This document shows positions 32,403 through 37,655 of a DNA stretch of 37,655 bases, piece after piece. Below the pieces are notes generated by a model. It worked only from the letters and a program-made list of their open reading frames with translations, was not told where the DNA came from and did not search any database. The stretch is from positions 1 through 37,655 of the forward strand of contig JAJYHG010000016.1 in the NCBI GenBank assembly GCA_021784895.1, in the 5' to 3' direction. The stretch's first letter is position 1. Every line of letters begins with the position of its first letter. This DNA is from Actinomycetes bacterium (lineage in GTDB: Bacteria; Actinomycetota; Thermoleophilia; Solirubrobacterales; Solirubrobacteraceae). A program made the position numbers and the translations under genes.

Positions 32403-32727
32403 GTGGCGAAGAGCGTGAAGGCCAGGGCTCGGTATAGGTGGTTGACGCCGGCGGATCGTGTGTTGATCGAGCGGCGGTTGTTGGCTGGGGAGCGGCCGGG
32501 GGTGATCGCGGCTGATGTTGGCCGAGGTTGAGGCGGGGCTTCAGAAGCGCTGGTCGCCTGAGCAGATCTCCGCCAAACTGAAGGTTGACTATCCAGATGA
32601 TCTGGAGATGCGGATCAGTCACGAGACGATCTATCCGTCGTTGTTCGTGCAGTCGCGAGGGGAGCTGCGCCGGGAGCTTGCGGCGTGTTTGAGGACCGCT
32701 CGCAAGACCCGCAAGCCGCAGGGTCGC
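32403..32727 (+). mobile_element. IS30-family transposase remnant
   Basis: Two pieces in different frames. From GTG 32403 the frame reads VAKSVKARARYRWLTPADRV then LLAGERPGVIAAD, the start of an IS30 helix-turn-helix region, and stops at 32531. From 32515 another frame reads LAEVEAGLQKRWSPEQISAK, then DDLEMRISHETIYPSLFVQ and RGELRRELAACLR, the central IS30 region. The bulk of the helix-turn-helix region between them and the whole DDE catalytic domain are missing, so the element is dead. Base composition is lower in GC than the neighbours. The left end is perhaps near 32350; no right end is present. Confidence 0.8.
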
Positions 32728-32928
32728 GTTCAGACGCGCGCGCAGATCATCGTGGACGGGACGCCCGCGCTGTTCATCACCGCGGGCGAGCACGACGGGC
32801 TGTGGGCGGGGGTGCGCCGCCACGGTCAGCTGACGCTCACGATCGTCGCCGGCGGCGCCTCGCCCGAGGCGGTCGAGCTCGAGCCCCTCGCCGACCCGCG
32901 CGCCCAGCTGCTGGGACCCGAGCAGTGA
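32728..32928 (+). pseudogene. 3' end of an unknown gene fused to the IS30 remnant
   Basis: After the transposase-like text ends (about 32727) the same frame continues for 66 codons of high-GC sequence: TRAQIIVDGTPALFITAGEH, then GLWAGVRRHGQLTLTIVAGG and PEAVELEPLADP. It stops at TGA 32926, overlapping the yjbQ start (GTGA). The coupled stop-start suggests this is the true end of a chromosomal gene whose front was lost in an IS-linked deletion. The family is not recognised. Translation of the chimeric 137-residue frame from 32515 is possible. Confidence 0.6.
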
Positions 32929-33350
32929 TCTGGATCCAGGACAGGATCACGCTGGCGCCACGACCGCGCGGCTTTCACCTGGTCACGCGCGAGGTCGTGG
33001 ACGGCATCGACGGGCTCGGCCAGATCAGAGTGGGGTTGCTCCACCTGCTGATCCAGCACACCTCGGCGTCGCTGACCGTGAACGAGAACGCCTCGCCCGA
33101 GGTGCGCCGCGACTTTGAGGCGTGGTTCGACGAGGCGGTGCCGGAGCGGGCGCGCTACTGGACCCACACGCTCGAAGGTGCCGACGACATGCCGGCGCAC
33201 ATCAAGGCTTCGCTGCTTGGCCCGTCGCTCGTGCTGCCGATCAGCCGTGGGCGCCCGGCGCTTGGGACCTGGCAGGGGATCTACCTGTGCGAGCACCGCG
33301 ACCACGGCGGGCCGCGGTCGCTGGTCGCCACCGCGTTTGGCAAGGGCTGA
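32925..33350 (+). CDS. yjbQ: YjbQ/UPF0047 family protein
   Basis: 141 residues from GTG 32925, overlapping the previous stop. Family landmarks are LLIQHTSASLTVNENA at 41-56, WTHTLEGADDMPAHIKASLL near 79-98, and the closing GTWQGIYLCEHRD at 114-126. UPF0047 proteins are trimers with conserved His/Glu residues. Some members show weak thiamine-phosphate synthase activity, hence a common annotation, but the physiological role is unsettled. Its normal upstream partner has been truncated by the IS30 event, so its expression may now depend on read-through. Confidence 0.9.
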   Translation: MIWIQDRITLAPRPRGFHLVTREVVDGIDGLGQIRVGLLHLLIQHTSASLTVNENASPEVRRDFEAWFDEAVPERARYWTHTLEGADDMPAHIKASLLGPSLVLPISRGRPALGTWQGIYLCEHRDHGGPRSLVATAFGKG

Positions 33351-33361
33351 GGACGGGTTGG

Positions 33362-33394
33362 CCCGGCCGCCGTCCAGCGGGACGAGCGGCCGGG
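33362..33394 (+). terminator. Hairpin with AGCG loop between convergent genes
   Basis: CCCGGCCGC (33362-33370) pairs with GCGGCCGGG (33386-33394). An inner stem GTCC - AGCG - GGAC (33372-33383) closes the loop. It lies between the yjbQ stop and the opposing enoyl-CoA hydratase stop, so it can serve as terminator for one or both. Confidence 0.6.
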
Positions 33395-33403
33395 GTGCGG
33401 GCG

Positions 33404-34189
33404 TTACTTGCCCTGCCAGACCGGGGGGCGCTTTTCGGCAAACGCAGTCGCACCCTCGCGGGCGTCGGCCGAGTCGAAGATCGGCTCCCAGATCTCGGCC
33501 TGGCGGGCAAAGGCGTCTGACTGCGGCCAGTCGGCCGACTCGCGCAGGATGCGCTTGCTGCCGGCCAGGGCGAGCGGGCCGTTCGCGGCGATCGTGGCGG
33601 CCAGCTCGAGTGCGGCTGCGAGGGCCTGGCCGGGTGCAGCGAGCCGGTTGACGAGGCCGAGCTCGTGGGCACGCTCCGCGCTGATCGGGTCGCCGGTCAG
33701 CGCCAGCTCGTTGGCGACGTTGCGGGGCAGCATGCGCGGGAGCCTCAGCAGCCCGCCGCCGGCCGCGACCAGCGAGCGCTTGACCTCCGGGATGCCGAGC
33801 TTGGCGCCGTTGGCGGCGACGATCAGGTCGCAGGCCAGGGCTACCTCCAGGCCGCCGGCCACCGCGAAGCCCTCGATCGCCGCGATCAGCGGCTTGTCGG
33901 CGGAGCGCTCGACGATGCCGCCAAAGCCGCGGCCGTCGACCCACGGGCGCTCGCCCGCGGCAAAGGCCTTGAGGTCCATGCCGGCGCAGAAGAAGCCCCC
34001 GGCGCCGGTGATGATCCCGACCGCGAGTGCCGGGTCGGCGTCGAGTTCTTCCAGTGCGGTGGCGACTGCGTGCGCTACGGCGGCGTCGATCGCGTTGCGC
34101 TGCTTGGGGCGGTTGAGGGTGATGACCAGGGTGCGCGCGTGGCGCTCCGTCAGTACTGGCTGTTCTGGGTGCGGCTCGGGTTCGCTCAT
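33404..34189 (-). CDS. Enoyl-CoA hydratase/isomerase (crotonase) family protein
   Basis: 261 residues. Crotonase marks are FFCAGMDLKAFAAG (oxyanion-hole loop at 66-79), AVAGGLEVALACDL with Glu115 and IPEVKRSLVAAGGG with Glu135, in the positions of the two catalytic glutamates of enoyl-CoA hydratase. The N-terminus (about 12 residues, Pro/Glu-rich) is extra. Hydration of enoyl-CoA in fatty-acid or amino-acid breakdown is the default reading, and other crotonase reactions are possible. ATG 34189 overlaps the NucS stop (ATGA), so the two are translated from one message. Confidence 0.9.
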   Translation of the reverse strand: MSEPEPHPEQPVLTERHARTLVITLNRPKQRNAIDAAVAHAVATALEELDADPALAVGIITGAGGFFCAGMDLKAFAAGERPWVDGRGFGGIVERSADKPLIAAIEGFAVAGGLEVALACDLIVAANGAKLGIPEVKRSLVAAGGGLLRLPRMLPRNVANELALTGDPISAERAHELGLVNRLAAPGQALAAALELAATIAANGPLALAGSKRILRESADWPQSDAFARQAEIWEPIFDSADAREGATAFAEKRPPVWQGK

Positions 34190-34878
34190 GCTGCGAAGAG
34201 TCGCAGCTCTGGCTCGCGCTCGCCGCGCAGGACCGCGAGGTCGACCTCGACGCAGGCGATTCCACGGGACTGCGCGAGCACGCGCGCCTGGGGCTTGATC
34301 GACTGCGCGGCCAGCACCGCGCGGCAGGTCGCGAACTGCGGATCGGCCTTGAGGCGCTCCATGTAGCGCGTGATCTGCTCGACCGACTCAATCGTGGCGG
34401 TGCGCTTGATCTCGACCGCGACCCACTCGTCGTCTGCGTCGCGGCACATCAGGTCGACCGGGCCGATGTCGGTGGGCCATTCGCGGCGGACCAGCCGCAG
34501 GCCCTCGCCGCAGTGGTGGGGCTGCTCGGCCAGCAGCTCCTGGAGGTGAGCCTCGACGCCGTCCTTGTTGAGCGCCGCGTCGCTGTCCGGGGCACCCATG
34601 TCGTGGCTGACGTCGGAGAGAACCTCGGCGAGGGTGATCTCCAGGCGGTCCTCGGTCTTGCCGGCGTGCTTTCGCACCACGATCCTGGTTGGCAGATCGC
34701 CGGTCTGCTCGATCACGGTCGGCGGGGTCATCCAGTTCAGGGGCTTGTAGCCGCCGGCGTCGGCGTGGATCAGGACGCTGCCGTCCTCCTTGAACATGAG
34801 CAGCCGGAGTGCCTCCGGCAGGAAGGTGTCGAGCCGCCCCGAGTACTGGGCGGAGCATCTGGCAACGATGAGTCGCAT
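34186..34878 (-). CDS. nucS: Mismatch-specific endonuclease NucS (EndoMS)
   Basis: 230 residues. The N-terminal DNA-binding half begins MRLIVARCSAQYSGRLDTFL. The C-terminal RecB-like nuclease has the catalytic set Asp142 in GPVDLMC, Glu156-x-Lys158 in VAVEIKR, and Gln168 in VEQITRY. It cuts both strands at mismatches and supplies the non-MutSL mismatch repair of many actinobacteria and archaea. The last residues ELRLFAA resemble the C-terminal clamp-binding motif described for bacterial NucS. Leaderless-type start: TAGCCT eight bases before ATG 34878. Confidence 0.95.
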   Translation of the reverse strand: MRLIVARCSAQYSGRLDTFLPEALRLLMFKEDGSVLIHADAGGYKPLNWMTPPTVIEQTGDLPTRIVVRKHAGKTEDRLEITLAEVLSDVSHDMGAPDSDAALNKDGVEAHLQELLAEQPHHCGEGLRLVRREWPTDIGPVDLMCRDADDEWVAVEIKRTATIESVEQITRYMERLKADPQFATCRAVLAAQSIKPQARVLAQSRGIACVEVDLAVLRGEREPELRLFAA

Positions 34879-34886
34879 CCGGGCTG

Positions 34887-34892
34887 AGGCTA
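34887..34892 (-). promoter_or_regulatory. -10-like TAGCCT, leaderless start of nucS
   Basis: On the minus strand TAGCCT ends eight bases before ATG 34878 (gap CAGCCCGG). No ribosome site. Confidence 0.45.
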
Positions 34893-34973
34893 GGAGAAGA
34901 GGCGGACGGGGCGTCGTTCGCGCTGGGAGACGCCCCGGAGCTTGGGATACGCGTCGATGGGCGCGGGTTGAGG

Positions 34974-35021
34974 ATTGTTGTGAGTAAACGTGCGGAAGGT
35001 TGCACGTTTCTCCACAACAAT
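34974..35021. repeat. 48-nt AT-rich dyad between divergent genes
   Basis: ATTGTTGTG (34974-34982) and AAACGTGC (34986-34993) pair exactly with GCACGTTT (35002-35009) and CACAACAAT (35013-35021). A three-base internal mismatch (AGT/CTC) and an eight-base loop complete it: 17 of 20 pairs. It is strikingly low in GC for this genome. It lies 82 bases from the nucS -10 and 36 from the opposite -10, so it could be an operator, a small RNA or a palindromic repeat. Confidence 0.6.
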
Positions 35022-35056
35022 GGCGCGACGGGTGGATCGGCCGCAGGTGCGGGGCG

Positions 35057-35062
35057 TAGGCT
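35057..35062 (+). promoter_or_regulatory. -10-like TAGGCT, leaderless start
   Basis: TAGGCT ends exactly seven bases before GTG 35070 (gap TGGCCGC). It fixes the start of the GNAT-kinase fusion inside a longer open frame that begins at 34968. Confidence 0.5.
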
Positions 35063-35069
35063 TGGCCGC

Positions 35070-36182
35070 GTGGGAGCCGCGGATGAGCATCGGGAGCGCT
35101 TCAGTTTCCTACCGCTGGGCCACGAGCACCTTTCGTTGCTGGCGGGCTGGCTCGAGGCCGACCACGTAGCCTCGTGGTTCGGGCTGCCGGCCGCTGCCCC
35201 GGAGCTTGCGCTGGGCGAGCGCGATGCGATCAGGCGCTTCATCGCCTCGCGCGCCGGCCGGCCGATCGGCCTGATCCAGATGTATCGCTGGAGCGACTTT
35301 CCGGAGAACGGCGCCGCGGTTGGCGGCCGTGCCGGGGAGGTCGGCATCGACTATCTGATCGGCGAGACCGAGCTGATCGGTGGAGGTGTCGGTCCGGCGC
35401 TGATCGACGCCTTCCTCGAGCGCTTCGCGTCAGGCCGCGGCGACGTCTCCGGGGTGCGAGTCACCCTCCCGGAGGCGGACGAGCGCTCCTGGGGCTGCCT
35501 CGAGGCGATCGGTTTCAGGCGCGAGCGCGAGGGGGTCGTGATCCCCGGGCAGACGGGGCGTCAGTTCGTGTACGTTCGCGACCGGGAAGGCGCGGGAGTC
35601 GCTGATGAGGTGGTGATGCGCGTCGTTGGCCTGATCCGTGCCGCTCCGGTGCCGTTGGCAACCGGCATGCGCTGCCGGGTGCTTGCGATAGACGGTCCCG
35701 GTGGTGCCGGAAAGAGCACCCTGGCGATCGCCGTGGCGCGTGCGCTCGGCGACGCGCCCGTCGTGCACACGGACGACTTTGCCGCCTGGGACAACCCGCT
35801 CGACTGGCATGCGCGCCTGCTGGATCAGGTGCTCCGGCCGCTTTGCGTCGGCGCTGCGGCGCGCTACCAGCGCTACGACTGGGACGCGCGCCAGCTGGCG
35901 GAGTGGCAGGAGATCGAGCCGCGGGATGTCCTGATCATCGAGGGTGTCGGTGCCTCCCAGCGCGCGCTGCGACCGTATCTCGCGGCGAGCGTGTGGGTGG
36001 AGACCAACCGCGCCGAGCGGCTGCGCCGTGGCCTGGAGCGGGACGGGCCGCAGGCGCTCGCGCTCTGGGAGGAGTGGATGCGAGCTGAGGATGATTACAT
36101 CGCGCGCGAGCGGCCCGAGCAGGCGGCCGATCTGGTCGTGAGTGGCGAGCGGTGCCGGCGGGGAGCGGATGGGCGCCGCTGA
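35070..36182 (+). CDS. GNAT acetyltransferase fused to a uridine-kinase-like P-loop domain
   Basis: 370 residues from GTG 35070. Residues about 8-172 are a GNAT domain of the AAC(6')-like type: FSFLPLGHEHLSLLAGWLE, HVASWFG, RPIGLIQMYRWSD, then GEVGIDYLIGETELIGGGVG with the CoA loop, and SWGCLEAIGFRRERE. Residues about 202-360 are a P-loop kinase-like domain: GPGGAGKST at 209-217, VVHTDDFAAWDNPLDW, YDWDARQLAEW, VLIIEGVGAS, a lid-like RLRRGLERD, and DLVVSGE near the end. The kinase half is a paralogue of the protein at 13780. The two activities in one chain suggest modification of one small molecule, but no substrate can be named. Resistance to an aminoglycoside cannot be claimed. Confidence 0.8.
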   Translation: MGAADEHRERFSFLPLGHEHLSLLAGWLEADHVASWFGLPAAAPELALGERDAIRRFIASRAGRPIGLIQMYRWSDFPENGAAVGGRAGEVGIDYLIGETELIGGGVGPALIDAFLERFASGRGDVSGVRVTLPEADERSWGCLEAIGFRREREGVVIPGQTGRQFVYVRDREGAGVADEVVMRVVGLIRAAPVPLATGMRCRVLAIDGPGGAGKSTLAIAVARALGDAPVVHTDDFAAWDNPLDWHARLLDQVLRPLCVGAAARYQRYDWDARQLAEWQEIEPRDVLIIEGVGASQRALRPYLAASVWVETNRAERLRRGLERDGPQALALWEEWMRAEDDYIARERPEQAADLVVSGERCRRGADGRR

Positions 36183-36780
36183 CAGAGCCGAGGGCGCCAG
36201 GTTGGGTGAGCTGCGGACGGTCGTGTTCGACATCGGCGAGACGCTCGTCGATGAGACGCGGGCCTGGGGGCTGGTCGCGCGCGCGGTCGGGGTGCCGGCG
36301 CTCACCTTGTTCGCCGCGCTCGGCGTGGTGATTGAGCGCGGCGAAGATCACCGGCAGGTGTGGCCGCTGCTGGGGGTTGACGCTCCTTCGGTCATCCCCA
36401 CAATCGAGCGCTCTGATTTCTATCCCGATGCGATCCCGACACTCGAGGCGCTGCGACGGGCGGGCTACGGGATCGGGCTCGCCGGCAACCAGCCCGCGCA
36501 GGCCAGTGGCGAGCTGCGGGCGCTCGGCCTGCCGGTGGACTTCGTGGTCACCTCGGCGGGCCTGGGCGTGAGGAAGCCGGCACCGGAGTTCTTCGCTTCC
36601 GTCGTGGCGGCGGCCGGACTTCCTGCGGCGCAGGTCGCCCACGTCGGGGACAGGGTTGACAACGACGTGGTGCCGGCCGCCGGCGCCGGAATGTTCTCCG
36701 TGTTCCTCATCCGCGGGCCGTGGGCGCACGCGCAGAAGTCGCTCCCCGGGGCGGCGACTCGGTGGGAGTCGTTGGGGTGA
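36169..36780 (+). CDS. HAD-superfamily hydrolase
   Basis: 203 residues from ATG 36169, which overlaps the end of the fusion gene and has GGGGAG just upstream (GTG 36142 is an alternative). Motif I is FDIGETLVDE with nucleophile Asp21; Gly replaces the usual second Asp, as in several HAD hydrolases. Motif II is weak (LAGNQ). Motif III is Lys136 in GVRKPAPEFF. Motif IV is HVGDRVDNDV with Asp161 and Asp166. A cap of about 60 residues follows motif I (C1 type). Probably a small-molecule phosphatase acting with the fused acetyltransferase-kinase upstream. Its last codons overlap an antisense antitoxin-like frame. Confidence 0.85.
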   Translation: MGAADRAEGARLGELRTVVFDIGETLVDETRAWGLVARAVGVPALTLFAALGVVIERGEDHRQVWPLLGVDAPSVIPTIERSDFYPDAIPTLEALRRAGYGIGLAGNQPAQASGELRALGLPVDFVVTSAGLGVRKPAPEFFASVVAAAGLPAAQVAHVGDRVDNDVVPAAGAGMFSVFLIRGPWAHAQKSLPGAATRWESLG

Positions 36781-36890
36781 ATGACCATCGCGCGTTCCTT
36801 GCCATAGCGGGAGATGACCGCGACCTCGCCCTGAACGGGCTCTGGCATGCGGACCTGGTTGCCGAGCAGCTGCTTCGCTGTCAGGGGCAT
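36760..36890 (-). pseudogene. Phd/YefM-like antitoxin fragment
   Basis: From ATG 36890 the minus strand reads MPLTAKQLLGNQVRMPEPVQ then GEVAVISRYGKERAMVIHPND. This matches the Phd/YefM pattern of helix, turn, VISRYGKE and the beta strand AMVI. Family resemblance ends around 36760, where the frame runs antisense through the HAD gene (open down to 36465), so the C-terminal toxin-binding part is missing. No toxin gene is visible. Upstream there is a palindrome-bearing promoter region (36897-36950). A short active DNA-binding protein cannot be excluded. Confidence 0.5.
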
Positions 36891-36896
36891 GACGTC

Positions 36897-36954
36897 ACCC
36901 TAATACCTCTGTTGTACGGGATATGGCGCAATGTAGTACGACATTAGGCGCAAT
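36897..36954 (-). promoter_or_regulatory. AT-rich control region of the antitoxin-like gene
   Basis: TAGGGT (minus, 36902-36897) lies six bases before ATG 36890. Further upstream are the near-palindrome ATGTAGTACGACAT (36931-36944, six of seven pairs) and two direct copies of GGCGCAAT flanking it. This is typical of autoregulated antitoxin promoters. Confidence 0.35.
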
Positions 36955-37600
36955 CACGCGCGGGCGTCGCTCGGCGCTTGGATCGAGTCGATGAAGTCTG
37001 AGATCGCTGTGAAGGTCGCCTCGTCGGCCTCGACTTGTGGGACCTGAGCGACACCGTGCGGCCAGCGAAACTCGGCGCCGGGGATCGGCTGGCCGAGCAG
37101 CGGGTTCATCTGGAGTAGATCCTCGACGTCTCTCGAGCCGGCCGGTCATCACCAGTGTCGGGATGGGGATCTCCTCCAGCCTGGGCCAGGCATCTGGAAA
37201 TGCTGCACCGCTCCCGGGTCGAGAGCCTCGCTGGCCCGCGGCAGACGCTGGTGCCTATCCAGCACCAGCCCCGCCACACGGTCGGTGTGAGCGAGCGTGA
37301 GGCTGATTGCGCGGCCGCCGCCCATAAAACCGGCGATCACCACGGCCCGGGACATGGCGGCACCGTCCATCACCATCGAGGCATCCGCCACGAGCAACGC
37401 GCCGTCCTCGGCTCACACTGTCTCGCCAAACCGCCGCTGATTCAAGGCCGCACACTGGCGACGGGCCTCGCGGCCACCGCATCCCAGTCGCGCCCGACGC
37501 TGACGCTTGCGTGGATCAGCCGCGCGCCCCGTCCGCCGGTCTCTCCACACACTTCGTATGCGACCTTCGCGCGGTCCGACTCTGCAGACAGCTCTCAGTC
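36954..37600 (-). pseudogene. Alpha/beta-hydrolase pseudogene, several frameshifts
   Basis: Pieces of one protein in different frames, in the correct order on the minus strand: AYEVCGETGGRGARLIHASV then RDWDAVAA (about 37557-37450, ending at a stop); MSRAVVIAGFMGGGRAISLT then LAHTDRVAGLVL (about 37360-37250); AWPRLEEIPIPTLVMTGRLE (about 37200-37130); DVEDLLQMNPLLGQPIPGAE and FTAISDFIDSI (about 37120-36980), stop at 36956-36954. The nucleophile elbow reads GFMGG, without the serine. At least three reading-frame breaks exist, so no hydrolase is made. Its start lies near or beyond the window end. Confidence 0.7.
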
Positions 37601-37655
37601 TCTCCTCATAACCGGCTTCCGCGGTGGCTTTCAGCACAGGTGTGGCGGGTCCTCA

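Noticed and set aside
32925-33350. Reading yjbQ and the TPP riboswitch as one thiamine locus
   Set aside because: They are almost 20 kb apart with many unrelated genes between. The thiamine-phosphate synthase activity of UPF0047 is weakly established.
34968-35069. Upstream extension of the GNAT-kinase frame
   Set aside because: It runs through the 48-nt dyad and the -10-like element. The GNAT fold starts after GTG 35070, which has TAGGCT seven bases upstream.
35070-36182. Aminoglycoside resistance gene
   Set aside because: The N-terminal half resembles AAC(6')-type GNAT proteins only in general layout. Fusion to a kinase-like domain and chromosomal context give no support for resistance.

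Overview
High-GC bacterial chromosome segment that looks actinobacterial. The evidence is a NucS/EndoMS mismatch endonuclease, a one-chain 2-oxoglutarate dehydrogenase with E2 and E1 parts (a Kgd/OdhA-type arrangement), an actinobacterial-style Dcd, many GTG starts and many probable leaderless genes. A deep-branching lineage such as Thermoleophilia/Solirubrobacterales is my best guess. There is no rRNA gene to confirm this, and I saw no tRNA or CRISPR array.

Layout. 1-2602 (minus): a membrane protein resembling GT-C glycosyltransferases, a PaiB-type FMN-binding protein and a lipoprotein cut by the window edge. 2716-7087 (minus): an amine-catabolism-type operon of glutamine synthetase-like ligase, GntR/FadR regulator, aldehyde dehydrogenase and SDR. 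7244-9698 (plus): dCTP deaminase, then citrate synthase coupled to a cupin protein. 9756-13455 (minus): a peptide/nickel-type ABC importer (lipoprotein receptor and two permeases, no ATPase) behind a TPP riboswitch at about 13461-13546. 13780-15038 (minus): a P-loop kinase with a five-copy 18-bp repeat and a YgjP-like metallopeptidase. 15068-19660 (plus): GNAT, NTF2-MBL fusion, small unknown protein, M29 aminopeptidase, pyruvate kinase. 19692-21890 (minus): ABC1/UbiB-like kinase and glyoxalase-II-like MBL protein. 21959-27694 (plus): small unknown, Nudix, small membrane protein and a 1422-residue 2-oxoglutarate dehydrogenase. 27725-28948 (minus): secreted coiled-coil lytic transglycosylase-like protein. 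29356-32210 (plus): amino acid permease and tandem GNAT. 32403-33350: IS30 remnant fused to a broken gene, then yjbQ. 33404-34878 (minus): enoyl-CoA hydratase-like protein and NucS. 35070-36780 (plus): GNAT-kinase fusion and HAD hydrolase. 36760-37655 is a decay zone with a Phd-like antitoxin fragment and a frameshifted alpha/beta-hydrolase pseudogene.

Central metabolism (citrate synthase, pyruvate kinase, 2-oxoglutarate dehydrogenase) is interleaved with catabolic and uptake genes. The most unusual points are: (i) a TPP riboswitch in front of a peptide-family importer; (ii) a 2-oxoglutarate dehydrogenase fusion that keeps two lipoyl domains and an E3-binding domain; (iii) a family of intergenic hairpins with an AGCG loop, two sharing a 19-nt core with covarying outer stems; (iv) a separate interspersed palindromic repeat (GCACAAAC...CCAGTTTG); and (v) a recurrent TANNNT - 7 to 9 nt - GTG/ATG arrangement that implies leaderless mRNAs and resets several start codons.
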